Source: Sphingobium lactosutens (GTDB lineage Bacteria; Pseudomonadota; Alphaproteobacteria; Sphingomonadales; Sphingomonadaceae). From it: DNA of 64,000 nucleotides. This document shows, piece by piece, positions 25,442 through 34,441 of this stretch. The position numbers and the translations under genes were made by a program. Numbering within the stretch: position 1 is the stretch's first letter; the number at the start of each line of letters is the position of its first letter. Below the pieces are notes generated by a model. That model saw only the letters and a list, made by a program, of their open reading frames with translations, was not told where the DNA came from and searched no databases. The stretch is taken from positions 5,001 to 69,000 of the forward strand of contig NZ_QJQX01000080.1 in assembly GCF_013393185.1 (NCBI RefSeq). The letters run 5' to 3'.

Positions 25442-26370
25442 GCGAGGCGCGCCCGGTCATACTGATTGCCCAGCCGCACTTGGCGCCGCTGCTGGGCGTG
25501 CTGGCGGCGGACTATGACGTCATGCCGCTCTGGGAAGAGGCCGGGCGCGATCGGCTGGATAAGGCGCAGGTGCTGGTGACGGCCGGGGAGTATCGGCTCG
25601 ATCCGGCGCTGATCACCGCCATGCCGCGCCTCAGCCTGATCGCCTGCTTCACCGTGGGCTATGACGGGGTCGACCTGGACCTTGCCCGGTCGCGCGGCAT
25701 TGCGGTCGCCCATGCCGGCAATGCCAATGCCGACGATGTGGCCGACCATGCCATCGGCCTGATGCTGGCCCATCGGCGCTGGATCGTCGAAGGCGACCGC
25801 CATCTGCGCGCGGGGCGGTGGACCGCCAACGCCAAGACCCTCACCCGGTCGATGGGCGGCGCGCGGCTGGGCATCGTCGGCATGGGCGCGATCGGCATCG
25901 CCGTGGCGGAACGCGCGCAGGCGATGAAGATGCGGATCGGCTGGTGGGGACCGCGCGACAAGCCCGCCCTCCCCTGGCCGCGCGCGGAGAGCCTGACGGC
26001 GCTGGCGCAGGACAGCGACATCTTGCTGGTCGCCGCGCGCGCGGACGAGGCAAATCGCGGCCTGATCTGCGCCACCATCCTCGATGCGCTGGGTCCGGCG
26101 GGCCTGCTGGTCAATGTCGCGCGGGGGCAACTGGTCGATGAAGTCGCGTTGATCGATGCCCTGAAAGCCGGACGGCTGGGCGGCGCGGCTCTAGACGTGT
26201 TCGATCCCGAACCGACCGATCCTGCGCGCTGGACGGATGTGCCCAATGTCGTGCTGACGCCCCATACCGGCGGCGCGACGCAGGACGCGGTAGGGCGCAT
26301 GGTGCAGATGCTGCGGGCGAACCTCGCCGCCCATTTTGCGGGCGCGCCGTTGCCCGCGCCAGTCCGTTAG
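25438..26370 (+). CDS. D-2-hydroxyacid dehydrogenase
   Basis: A 310-residue NAD(P)-dependent oxidoreductase of the D-2-hydroxyacid dehydrogenase family. The nucleotide-binding motif is LGIVGMGAIGIAVAERA. Catalytic residues are visible as VNVARGQLVDE (Arg), AALDVFDPEPT (Glu region) and LTPHTGGAT (His). A substrate-domain segment, CFTVGYDGVDLDLARSRGIAVAH, is split by the family's typical G-x-D. It would interconvert a 2-keto acid and a D-2-hydroxy acid; glyoxylate, hydroxypyruvate or a keto acid from the upstream PLP enzyme are candidates. Its ATG overlaps that gene's stop, and its own stop overlaps the stop of the convergent HAD gene by four bases. Confidence 0.92.
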   Translation: MSEARPVILIAQPHLAPLLGVLAADYDVMPLWEEAGRDRLDKAQVLVTAGEYRLDPALITAMPRLSLIACFTVGYDGVDLDLARSRGIAVAHAGNANADDVADHAIGLMLAHRRWIVEGDRHLRAGRWTANAKTLTRSMGGARLGIVGMGAIGIAVAERAQAMKMRIGWWGPRDKPALPWPRAESLTALAQDSDILLVAARADEANRGLICATILDALGPAGLLVNVARGQLVDEVALIDALKAGRLGGAALDVFDPEPTDPARWTDVPNVVLTPHTGGATQDAVGRMVQMLRANLAAHFAGAPLPAPVR

Positions 26371-27044
26371 TTCCAGTCCACCCGCGTCCAGCCACGCTCC
26401 GCCGCCAGCTTCGCCAGCGGCTTGTGCGGATTGGAAGCGAAGGGAATGTCGGCGAATTCCAGCATCGGCGCGTCCGACACATGGTCGGAATAGGCGCGGA
26501 TATGCGCCTGGCTGCGGTCGATCGCCTCGGCCGCCATCCAGGCCTTTATCATCCGTAGCTTGCCCGTGTCGTAGCAATTCTCGCCCGCGATCTTCGCGCG
26601 GACATAGCGCAGATCCTGGCTCAGATGATCGGTCGCGATCACCGCGTCGAAGCCCAGCCGCCGCGCGATCGGCTCGACATAGAGACGGTAGGAGGCTGTC
26701 GCGAGCACCAGCCGATAGCCGTCCGCCCGATCCCTGGCGATCTGCGCCACCGCGCCCTGTCGCAGGTTCGTCGCCACCACCTTGTCGGCATAGCTTTCGA
26801 TATGCGGCATCAGTTTCGCCCGCTCGACATTATGGCCGATCATCAGCGCCTGGTTCAGTTCCTTGAGCCGCTGGCGCGTGATGAGCTTTAGCACATAGGC
26901 CAGCATCAGCAGGATGACGCAGGGAAGCAGCAGCAATCGCCATGGCGCCATCCGCTGCGCCACATGGATGAGAAACCCTGTATAGGTGCCGCTGAAAGTC
27001 ACCGTGCGGTCCATGTCGTAGATCGCCAACCTGTAGTGCGTCAT
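26367..27044 (-). CDS. HAD-IB family phosphatase with membrane segment
   Basis: A 225-residue HAD-superfamily hydrolase. Motif I is YDMDRTVT (nucleophile Asp10 and general acid Asp12), motif II VLATASYRLY, and motif IV appears as AYSDHVSDAPML. Residues 35-54 form a hydrophobic segment (LLLLPCVILLMLAYVLKLI), as in many phosphoserine-phosphatase-like HAD-IB proteins and in lipid or sugar phosphatases of the envelope. The substrate cannot be deduced. It is divergent from linK, with 98 bp between starts, and convergent with the dehydrogenase gene. Confidence 0.85.
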   Translation of the reverse strand: MTHYRLAIYDMDRTVTFSGTYTGFLIHVAQRMAPWRLLLLPCVILLMLAYVLKLITRQRLKELNQALMIGHNVERAKLMPHIESYADKVVATNLRQGAVAQIARDRADGYRLVLATASYRLYVEPIARRLGFDAVIATDHLSQDLRYVRAKIAGENCYDTGKLRMIKAWMAAEAIDRSQAHIRAYSDHVSDAPMLEFADIPFASNPHKPLAKLAAERGWTRVDWN

Positions 27045-27142
27045 GCCGTTTCCGAAACTTTTCTGTCCGCCCTTCGTTCTGGCTTGCGGATGGGCCGTTT
27101 CGGCTTGCCGTGCAACCGATAATGGACCACTAAACCGCCTTG

Positions 27143-28252
27143 ATGAACAAAGCCGCTGACCTCGCAGAAGAAACGGGCGACGGTGGCACGGTAATTCGGC
27201 TTTCGGGAAACCTGGCCATTGCGTGCCTCCACGACCTGCCTGCTCGCCTGGATGGCTTGCAAGGGCCGGTGAACGCCATCGACCTGTCTCAGGTTGACCA
27301 TATCGACACGATCGGCGCCTGGACGGTGCATCGCACAGCCAAGCGTCTGGGCGCGGAAGTCGTTGGCGGCGATGAGGATGCCTGTCGCCTCATTGCTGCC
27401 GTGGGCCAGCTGGACGAACCGGTGCCGATCCGCCCCGACAAAGTCCATCCGCTACGCCGCGTCGTCGGCCAGATTGGCGAGGCAGTCTGCAATTCCGGCG
27501 CGACCCTGCTCGGCCTGCTCGGCTTCTTCGGCGCCACGCTGGTTGCGAGCTGGAGCCTGATCCGCCATCCCGGCCGTTTCCGGTGGAACGCCGTCATCCA
27601 GCGCTTCGAGGTGGTGGGCGTCTCCGCGCTCGGCATCATCGGCCTGATGAGCTTCCTGATCGGCATCGTCATCGCCCAGCAGGGTTCGGTGCAGCTGCGC
27701 CAGTTCGGCATGGAGATGCTGACGATCAATCTGGTCGGCCGCCTCACCTTCCGCGAACTGGGGGTGCTGATGACCGCGATCATGGTCGCGGGCCGATCCG
27801 GGTCCGCCTTCGCCGCGCAGTTGGGCACGATGAAACTGACCGAGGAGGTCGACGCGATGCGCACCATCGGCGTGTCGCCGATGGAAGCGCTGGTGCTGCC
27901 CCGCACGCTGGCCGTCGTGGTGATGATGCCGCTGCTCGGCTTCTACAGCTCGATCGTCGCCGTCATCGGCGGCGGCTTCCTCTGCTGGGTGGCGCTGGAA
28001 ATCCCACCCATCACCTTCGTCCAGCGCCTGCGCGAAGTCGTGCCGATCACCGACTTGTGGGTCGGCCTGATCAAGGCCCCCGTCTTCGGCATTATCATCG
28101 CGCTGTCGGGCTGTTTCCAAGGCATGCAGGTGAAGGCCAATGCCGAGGAAGTCGGCATGCGGACGACCGCCGCGGTGGTGCAGGCGATCTTCCTCGTCAT
28201 CGTCATCGACGCCTTCTTCGCGGTCTTCTTTACCTGGGTGGGCTGGAACTGA
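27143..28252 (+). CDS. linK: MlaE-type ABC permease with N-terminal STAS domain (LinK-like)
   Basis: A 369-residue protein. Residues 1-95 form a STAS-like domain (VIRLSGNLAIACLHDL, NAIDLSQVDHIDTIGAW). Residues 110-369 are an MlaE permease with FLIGIVIAQQGSVQLRQFG, LTFRELGVLMTAIMVAGRSG and the EVDAMRTIGVSPMEALVLPR coupling segment. STAS and permease are separate proteins in E. coli (MlaB, MlaE). The gene order permease, ATPase, MCE protein, lipoprotein is that of linKLMN of Sphingobium japonicum, needed there for gamma-hexachlorocyclohexane use and probably for lipid homeostasis. ATG 27143 is used; a TTG codon lies just before it. The next gene overlaps its stop by one base. Confidence 0.93.
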   Translation: MNKAADLAEETGDGGTVIRLSGNLAIACLHDLPARLDGLQGPVNAIDLSQVDHIDTIGAWTVHRTAKRLGAEVVGGDEDACRLIAAVGQLDEPVPIRPDKVHPLRRVVGQIGEAVCNSGATLLGLLGFFGATLVASWSLIRHPGRFRWNAVIQRFEVVGVSALGIIGLMSFLIGIVIAQQGSVQLRQFGMEMLTINLVGRLTFRELGVLMTAIMVAGRSGSAFAAQLGTMKLTEEVDAMRTIGVSPMEALVLPRTLAVVVMMPLLGFYSSIVAVIGGGFLCWVALEIPPITFVQRLREVVPITDLWVGLIKAPVFGIIIALSGCFQGMQVKANAEEVGMRTTAAVVQAIFLVIVIDAFFAVFFTWVGWN

Positions 28253-29124
28253 TGAGCGAAGAGGAAATCCAGGAAGCGGAGGATCGCCGCATCGAGGAAG
28301 CGGTGGAAACCTCGGATATCGCCATCAAGGTACGCGGCCTGAAGAACAGCTTCGGCGATCAGGTCGTGCACGAACATCTCGACCTCGACGTGCGCAAGGG
28401 TGAGATATTGGGCGTGGTCGGCGGCTCGGGTACCGGAAAGTCGGTGCTGATGCGCTCCATCATCGGTCTCCAGACCCCGGACGAGGGTGAAGTCTGCGTC
28501 TTCGGCGAATCGATGATCGGCCGGCTGGATGACGAGGCGCTGGCGATCCGCAAGCGCTGGGGCGTGCTGTTCCAGGGCGGCGCGCTCTTCTCGACCCTGA
28601 CCGTGGCGGAGAATGTAGAAGTGCCGATCCGCGAATATTATCCCAATATCGGACCGCAGCTGCGCGACGAGATCGCCGCCTACAAGATCCGCCTCACCGG
28701 CCTGCCGACCGAGGCCGGTCCCAAATATCCGTCCGAACTGTCGGGCGGCATGAAGAAGCGCGCCGGCCTGGCCCGCGCGCTGGCGCTGGACCCGGACCTG
28801 CTGTTTCTGGACGAACCGACCGCCGGTCTCGACCCGATCGGCGCGGCGGCGTTCGACGATCAGACGCGCAAGCTGCAACAGACGCTGGGCCTCACCGTCT
28901 TCCTCATCACCCACGACCTCGACACGCTTTATTCGATCTGCGACCGGGTCGCAGTGCTGGCGGACAAGAAGGTGATCGCGGTGGGCACGATCGCGGAACT
29001 GCTGGCGCTCGATCATCCCTGGATTCAGGAATATTTCAACGGCCCGCGCGGCCGGGCCGCCACGGCGGCCGTCGAGCGCGAAAAGGGCAAGGCGGCGAAC
29101 AAGCCGACGGACGGAAGGCAATAG
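28252..29124 (+). CDS. linL: MlaF-type ABC ATPase (LinL-like)
   Basis: A 290-residue ABC ATPase. Walker A is GGSGTGKSVLM, Q-loop LFQGGALFSTLTV, signature LSGGMKKRAGLARALA, Walker B LLFLDEPTAGLDPI, and switch His ITHDLDTL. The GMKKR signature and SALTV-like Q-loop are typical of MlaF/TTG2A ATPases, which power retrograde or anterograde phospholipid transport through MlaE. An unusual acidic leader (about residues 1-22) precedes the core. The start overlaps the linK stop (TGATG), so the two are translationally coupled. Three bases separate it from linM. Confidence 0.95.
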   Translation: MSEEEIQEAEDRRIEEAVETSDIAIKVRGLKNSFGDQVVHEHLDLDVRKGEILGVVGGSGTGKSVLMRSIIGLQTPDEGEVCVFGESMIGRLDDEALAIRKRWGVLFQGGALFSTLTVAENVEVPIREYYPNIGPQLRDEIAAYKIRLTGLPTEAGPKYPSELSGGMKKRAGLARALALDPDLLFLDEPTAGLDPIGAAAFDDQTRKLQQTLGLTVFLITHDLDTLYSICDRVAVLADKKVIAVGTIAELLALDHPWIQEYFNGPRGRAATAAVEREKGKAANKPTDGRQ

Positions 29125-29127
29125 GAT

Positions 29128-30090
29128 ATGGAAACCCGCTCCAATCATGTGCTGGTCGGCACGGTCACGCTGCTGTTGCTGGCCGCGGTCATGATCGCGG
29201 CCTTCTGGTTCTCTCGCCTGTCACAAGGCGACAACAAGGAATATGACATCTTCTTCAAACAGTCGGTCAACGGCCTCGCCAAGGGATCGAGCGTCAATTA
29301 TTCGGGCGTGCCGTCGGGCCAGGTCGAGAAGATCGAATTGTGGAAGCGCGACCCGAGCTTCGTGAAGGTCCGCATTTCCGTGAAAGACGGCACCCCCGTG
29401 CTTCAGGGCACGACCGCGACGATTTCCGGCGTCGGCTTTACCGGCGTCAGCGAGATCGTGCTGGATGGCGCGGTCAAGGGCGCGCCGCCGATTATCTGCC
29501 CGGCGGAAAATCCCATGGCGGCCTGCCCCGACGGCGTTCCGGTCATCCCCACCAAGCCGGGTGCGCTGGGCGAATTGCTCAACAATGCGCCGCAGCTGCT
29601 GGAGCGTCTGTCGACCCTGACCGAACGGCTGACCGAATTGCTCAACGACAAGAATCAGCAATCGATCGCGGGCATCCTCGCCAATGTCGAGCGGGTGTCG
29701 GGCGCCCTGGCCGATCGCAGCCCCGAAATCGCCGCCACCCTGGCCGAGGCGCGTATCGCCGTGCAACGCACGGGTGTCGCCGTCGAGCAGATCGGCAAGC
29801 TGGCCGCAACCACGGACCAACTGCTGAACGAGGAAGGCAAGCCGTTGATGGGCGACCTGCGCAAGACCGTGCAGTCCGCCACCCGCAGCATCGACACGCT
29901 CGACAAGACGATCGGCGAGGCGCAGCCGGGCGTCCACGCCTTCAGCACCCAGACCATGCCGGAGGTCAACCAGCTGGTGCGCGACCTGCGCGAAATGTCG
30001 CGGGCCTTCCGCGGCGTCGCCGAGAAGCTCGACCAGCAGGGCGCCGGATCGCTGGTCGGATCGCCCAAGCTGCCGGACTATAAGCCATGA
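29128..30090 (+). CDS. linM: MlaD/MCE-domain periplasmic protein (LinM-like)
   Basis: A 320-residue protein anchored by one N-terminal membrane span (VGTVTLLLLAAVMIAAFWF). The MCE domain covers about residues 38-115 with KQSVNGLAKGSSVNYSGVPS and VGFTGVSEIVLDGA. The C-terminal ~150 residues are a long helical region (LLERLSTLTERLTELL, NVERVSGALADRSPEIAATL) expected to form a coiled or tube-like extension across the periplasm, as in MCE proteins with hydrophobic tunnels. It binds the transported lipid or hydrophobic substrate. The stop overlaps an upstream ATG of the lipoprotein gene. Confidence 0.94.
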   Translation: METRSNHVLVGTVTLLLLAAVMIAAFWFSRLSQGDNKEYDIFFKQSVNGLAKGSSVNYSGVPSGQVEKIELWKRDPSFVKVRISVKDGTPVLQGTTATISGVGFTGVSEIVLDGAVKGAPPIICPAENPMAACPDGVPVIPTKPGALGELLNNAPQLLERLSTLTERLTELLNDKNQQSIAGILANVERVSGALADRSPEIAATLAEARIAVQRTGVAVEQIGKLAATTDQLLNEEGKPLMGDLRKTVQSATRSIDTLDKTIGEAQPGVHAFSTQTMPEVNQLVRDLREMSRAFRGVAEKLDQQGAGSLVGSPKLPDYKP

Positions 30091-30137
30091 AGGCGGACCA
30101 TAAGATGCCGGACCATAAGATGAAAGGGAAGCGGACC

Positions 30138-30749
30138 ATGATCCACGCGAAACCCCGCAGCGCGATGGTCGCGCTCGCCGCCGCCGTCCTGCTCTCGGGC
30201 TGCGTGTCCATTGGCGCGAAGCCGCCGGTGCAGTTGCTGACGCTGGACGCCGCCCAGAAGGTGCCGGCAGGCGCCGCGCGCGTCGCTGGCGGTGGTCGGA
30301 CCCTCATCGTTGCCGATCCCGAAGCCCCCAAGATGCTGGATACGATCCGCGTGCCGGTGCAAACCGCGCCGACCTCGGTCGCCTATGTGACAAAGGTGCA
30401 GTGGGCCGACACGCCGCGGCATCTGTTCCGCCGGCTGCTGGCCGAGACCATCTCCGCGACGACCGATCGGGTGGTGCTCGATTCGGGCCAGTTTTCGGGC
30501 GATGGCGGACAGCGGCTTTCGGGCGAACTGGTGGCTTTCACCGTCGATGAAGCCAGTCATAGCGCGATCGTCACCTATGATGCGGTGTTGACCACCCCGG
30601 CCGGCGTGGCGCTTGCGCGTCAGCGCTTTACCGCAAGCGCTCCGATCAGCGGCAAGATCGATGCAAACACGATCGGGATGCCCCTCAACATGGCCGCAAA
30701 CAAGGTGGCGACCGATGTCGCCGCCTGGGTCACGGCGGTGAAGGAATAA
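30138..30749 (+). CDS. linN: ABC-type transport auxiliary lipoprotein (LinN-like)
   Basis: A 203-residue predicted lipoprotein starting MIHAKPRSAMVALAAAVLLS, with lipobox LLSGC. Conserved features of the transport auxiliary lipoprotein family include RVPVQTAPTSVAYVTKVQWA and DTPRHLFRRLLAETI. It is the outer-membrane-linked partner of the MlaE/F/D complex. In-frame ATGs at 30087 (overlapping the linM stop), 30105 and 30120 would add a polar leader before the signal peptide; the ATG at 30138 has AGGGA eight bases upstream and gives a normal lipoprotein signal. The leader contains a direct repeat GACCATAAGATG. A convergent hairpin follows. Confidence 0.88.
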   Translation: MIHAKPRSAMVALAAAVLLSGCVSIGAKPPVQLLTLDAAQKVPAGAARVAGGGRTLIVADPEAPKMLDTIRVPVQTAPTSVAYVTKVQWADTPRHLFRRLLAETISATTDRVVLDSGQFSGDGGQRLSGELVAFTVDEASHSAIVTYDAVLTTPAGVALARQRFTASAPISGKIDANTIGMPLNMAANKVATDVAAWVTAVKE

Positions 30750-30753
30750 TATC

Positions 30754-30793
30754 GTCCGGGCATGTCGGGAGAGCCTTTCCCGACATGCCGGAC
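30754..30793. terminator. Hairpin between linN and pepN (shared terminator)
   Basis: A near-perfect inverted repeat, GTCCGGGCATGTCGGGA and TCCCGACATGCCGGAC with a 7-base loop, lies between the convergent linN and pepN stops. There is no T run on either side, so termination may be Rho-assisted. Confidence 0.65.
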
Positions 30794-30806
30794 AGAGCGC
30801 GCCTGT

Positions 30807-33407
30807 TTATTCCAGGCTCTTGCTCGCCTGCTCTGTCACATCCTTGGACAGGCCCGGCTCGGCCAGGATGCGCTGCAATTCGGCACGCATCAGCGCGGCC
30901 CGCTTTTCATCGAATCGCTTCCAGCGCCCCAGCGGCGGCACCAGACGCGCCGCCGTCTGCGGGTTGAGCTTGTCGAGCGCGATGATGCAATCGGCAACCA
31001 GCCTATATCCTTTGCCCGACCTGTGATGGAAGGCCCATTGGTTGCCCGCAAAGGCGCCGTAGAGCGATCGCACGCGGTTGGGGTTGGCCAGGGTGAAATC
31101 CTTGTGCCTGCCCAGTTCCTCAATCTGTTCCACCGCATCGGGATAGAAAGAGAAAGCCTGCGTCTGGAACCATTTGTCCAGCGTGAGCGCATCGGCCGAA
31201 TAGCGGTTGTAGAAGATGTCGAGCGCCGCCACCCGTTCCGCGCTGGTCCCGTTCGCCAGCGTGCCCAGCGCCGCCTGGCGCTCGGTCATGTTATCCGCCT
31301 CGCTGAACTGGGCGAAGGCGATGGCAGAGCCATCCTGCGCGCCCGACGCCACCAGATAATGAAGCGCGGCATTGCGCAGCTTGCGCGCGCCCTTGGCGGT
31401 GGACGACAGCGAGAAGGCGTTCGCCTTCGTTTTCGCATGGACGTCGCGCCAGAGCGGCTCCAGGGCGACGCCGATCTTGCGTTGCAGGGCGTCGCGTGCC
31501 GTATGGATCGCGTCGGGATCGACGATCTTCATCTGGTCGCCCAGATAGGCTTCGCTGGGCAGGCGGATCGCCTCCGCGACGAAGGCCGGGTCGAGCGCCG
31601 GGTCGGTCAGCGTCGTGCGGACCGCGTCGATCACCGCCGCGTCGTCCACATCCTGCCCGCCAATGGTGCCGATCAGTACATTGACCATGAGCTGCTGCAT
31701 CGCCTCATAACGGGCGAAGGGATCGTCATCATGCGCCGACAGGAAAGCCAGATCGGCCTGACTACGGTTCGTCTCGACGATGACCGGTGCGGAAAAACCG
31801 CGGTTGATCGATAATATCGGCGCGCTGGCGAAGCCGCTGAAGGTGAAGCTCTGCTTCGGCTCCGTCAGCATCAGCAACGCATCGCCATGGTGGCTCGCCG
31901 TCGCGGGATCGAACAGGGCGATGCGCAGCGGGATCGCCATAGGCAGCTTGTCGGACTGGCCAGGCGTGGCGGGAACGCTCTGTTCCAGCGTCAGTTCGAC
32001 GTTGCGGCTGACCGGGTCATGCGACAGCAGGGCACGGACATGGGGCGTACCGGCCTGCTCATACCAGCGACGGAACTGGCCGAGGTCGATCTGACCACCC
32101 GCCTCCATCGCCAGGACGAAATCCTCGCAGGTCGCGGCCTCTCCGTCATGCCGGTCGAAATAGAGGTCGGTGCCGGCACGGAAGCGTTCCGGCCCCAGCA
32201 TCAGGGCCATCATGCGGATGACCTCCGCGCCCTTATTATAGATGGTTGCAGTATAGAAGTTACTGATTTCCATATAGGATTCAGGTCGGACCGGATGAGC
32301 GAGCGGTCCTGAATCCTCCTGAAACTGGGCGGCGCGCAGGATACGGACATCCTCGATCCGCTTGACCGCATGGCTGCCCATGTCGGCGGAGAAATTCTGG
32401 TCGCGGAAGACGGTGAAGCCTTCCTTCAACGACAGCTGGAACCAGTCGCGGCAAGTAACGCGATTGCCCGACCAGTTATGAAAATATTCATGCGCCACCA
32501 CGCCCTCGACGCCATCATAGTCGATGTCGGTCGCGGTTTCCGGGTCAGCCAGAATATAGCGCGAATTGAAGATGTTGAGGCCCTTATTCTCCATCGCGCC
32601 GAAATTGAAGTCAGCGACGGCGACGATGTTGAACACGTCCAGATCATATTCGCGGCCATAGACCCGCTCGTCCCAGGCCATGCTGTCCTTGAGCGCCTTC
32701 ATCGCATGGGCGGTGCGCGGCAGATCGGCTTCTTTAACCCAGATGCCCAGTTGCACCTCCCGCCCGCTCATCGTCACGAAGCGATCCGCGTTGCAGGCCA
32801 GATCGCCTGCCACCAGCGCGAACAGATAGCAGGGCTTGGGGAAGGGATCGCTCCAGCGCGCCCAGTGACGGCCATCAGCCAGATCGCCCTGCTCGATCGG
32901 ATCGCCATTGGCCAGCAACACCGGAAAGCGTGCCTTGTCGGCAACCATATGGACGCTGTAGCGCGACAGCACATCGGGCCGATCGGGGAAGAAGGTGATG
33001 CGGCGAAAGCCCTCCGCCTCGCACTGGGTGCAAAGCAGGCCGCCGCTGCCATAGAGGCCCATCAGCTTGCTATTGCTCTCTGGCGCAAGCTCCACCAGCG
33101 TTTCGACGCTGTGCGCGCCGCCCGGCAACGCAATGATCAGCGCGCCCGCTTCCAGATGCCACTCTTGCTGACCCAGCACACGGCCATCGACCTTGACCTC
33201 CAGCGGGATCAGGCCGTCGCCATCGAGACGCAGCGGCCGATCATGATCGCCGTTGCGACTGACGGACAGCGTTGCGTGGACTTTTGTCAGCGCCGGATCG
33301 AGATCAAAATCGAGCGCAATGTCGGGAACCAGCCAGTCGGGCGCGCGATAGTCGGCGCGGCGGATGACGGCAGGAGCGGCGGCGGTGGTTGAGAGCATGT
33401 CGGCCAT
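30807..33407 (-). CDS. pepN: Aminopeptidase N
   Basis: An 866-residue M1-family zinc aminopeptidase. The substrate motif FGAMENKGLNIF (GAMEN) and the zinc motif HEYFHNWSGN with the third ligand Glu 18 residues later (LKEGFTVF) are intact. The C-terminal half is the large alpha-helical PepN domain, with the proteobacterial arrangement (SDxxFARYEAMQQLM, LNPQTAARLVPPLGRW). It removes N-terminal residues from peptides during cytoplasmic protein turnover. The ATG at 33407 is used; GTG two codons upstream and ATG three codons downstream are also possible. Length is normal for E. coli-type PepN. Confidence 0.97.
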   Translation of the reverse strand: MADMLSTTAAAPAVIRRADYRAPDWLVPDIALDFDLDPALTKVHATLSVSRNGDHDRPLRLDGDGLIPLEVKVDGRVLGQQEWHLEAGALIIALPGGAHSVETLVELAPESNSKLMGLYGSGGLLCTQCEAEGFRRITFFPDRPDVLSRYSVHMVADKARFPVLLANGDPIEQGDLADGRHWARWSDPFPKPCYLFALVAGDLACNADRFVTMSGREVQLGIWVKEADLPRTAHAMKALKDSMAWDERVYGREYDLDVFNIVAVADFNFGAMENKGLNIFNSRYILADPETATDIDYDGVEGVVAHEYFHNWSGNRVTCRDWFQLSLKEGFTVFRDQNFSADMGSHAVKRIEDVRILRAAQFQEDSGPLAHPVRPESYMEISNFYTATIYNKGAEVIRMMALMLGPERFRAGTDLYFDRHDGEAATCEDFVLAMEAGGQIDLGQFRRWYEQAGTPHVRALLSHDPVSRNVELTLEQSVPATPGQSDKLPMAIPLRIALFDPATASHHGDALLMLTEPKQSFTFSGFASAPILSINRGFSAPVIVETNRSQADLAFLSAHDDDPFARYEAMQQLMVNVLIGTIGGQDVDDAAVIDAVRTTLTDPALDPAFVAEAIRLPSEAYLGDQMKIVDPDAIHTARDALQRKIGVALEPLWRDVHAKTKANAFSLSSTAKGARKLRNAALHYLVASGAQDGSAIAFAQFSEADNMTERQAALGTLANGTSAERVAALDIFYNRYSADALTLDKWFQTQAFSFYPDAVEQIEELGRHKDFTLANPNRVRSLYGAFAGNQWAFHHRSGKGYRLVADCIIALDKLNPQTAARLVPPLGRWKRFDEKRAALMRAELQRILAEPGLSKDVTEQASKSLE

Positions 33408-33508
33408 CCCCACAACCTAAGGAGCGGCCGACGAAAACACCAGCGGGCTTTAGAGCCAGGTCGAGAGATTCGCGAGATAGCCGCCAATCCCTCTAGACAA
33501 TGGCCATA

Positions 33509-34441
33509 TCAGATTCGCTCTCCCGACAGACGCTGGCACAGCATGTCGAGTTGATCGAGGTTGGAATAGCGCATCGACAGCAGGCCACCGGTCGACGCGC
33601 CATCATGGGCGATATCCACCTTCAGGCCCAATATATCGGCCAGATGCTGCTCCAGCGCAGCGATGTCCGGGTCTTTCTCCGCCGAGCCGGCGTGGTTGCG
33701 GCGAGCGGTGGGCGCGTCGACGCCGGTTTTGACCTTGCGCACCAGCTGTTCGGTATCGCGAACGGAAAGCCCTTTTTCTTCAACCTGTTGTGCCAGACGT
33801 TCGCAATCGGGCGCGCCGATCAGCGCGCGGGCATGCCCCATGCTGATCCTGCTGTGCATCACCTGTTGCTGCACCGACTGGGGCAATTCGAGCAGGCGCA
33901 TCAGGTTGGCGACATGGCTGCGCGACTTGCCGACGATGCGGCCCAGCGCTTCCTGGCTATGATGGAATTCCGCGATCAGCTTGCGATAGGCTTCCGCCTC
34001 TTCGATCGGGTTGAGATCTTCACGCTGGATATTCTCTATCAGCGCGATCTCCAGCGTCTCCTGCTCGTCGAAGTCGCGGACGATGGCAGGGATGCGGTGC
34101 ATCTGGGCGCGCTGCGCGGCCCGCCACCGGCGCTCGCCGGCGATGATCTGGAAACCGCCGCCATGGGGACGGACGATGATCGGCTGAATGACGCCGCGCT
34201 TGGCGATGCTATCCGCCAGTTCCTGCAACGCGCCCTCGTCGAAATGGCGGCGCGGCTGTTCGGGGTGCGGATGGATCAACGCGACTTCGATGCTCTGCAC
34301 CGACTTGCCATTGGCAACGGGCGCAGCGGCGGGCGCAATTGGCTCCTCGCGCGAGACATCGCCCAGCAAGGCGGAAAGGCCGCGGCCGAGACCCTGGGGA
34401 CGCTTGGCGATCTTCGGCTTATCGGTCGTTTCGTCGCTCAA
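33509..34441 (-). CDS. parB: Chromosome-partitioning protein ParB
   Basis: A 310-residue ParB. An N-terminal GLGRGLSALLG motif contacts ParA. The CTPase/N-domain contains PHPEQPRRHFDE, GGFQIIAGERRWRAAQ (GERRxRA box) and LIENIQREDLNPIEEA. A helix-turn-helix region with LGRIVGKSRSHVANLMRLLEL binds parS, and the C-terminal dimerisation domain ends LSMRYSNLDQLDMLCQRL. It loads at parS and spreads by CTP-dependent clamping. It starts with TTG, overlapping the parA stop, but has a perfect AGGAGG seven bases upstream, which settles the start. Three parS-like sites lie within 3.4 kb upstream. Confidence 0.97.
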   Translation of the reverse strand: MSDETTDKPKIAKRPQGLGRGLSALLGDVSREEPIAPAAAPVANGKSVQSIEVALIHPHPEQPRRHFDEGALQELADSIAKRGVIQPIIVRPHGGGFQIIAGERRWRAAQRAQMHRIPAIVRDFDEQETLEIALIENIQREDLNPIEEAEAYRKLIAEFHHSQEALGRIVGKSRSHVANLMRLLELPQSVQQQVMHSRISMGHARALIGAPDCERLAQQVEEKGLSVRDTEQLVRKVKTGVDAPTARRNHAGSAEKDPDIAALEQHLADILGLKVDIAHDGASTGGLLSMRYSNLDQLDMLCQRLSGERI

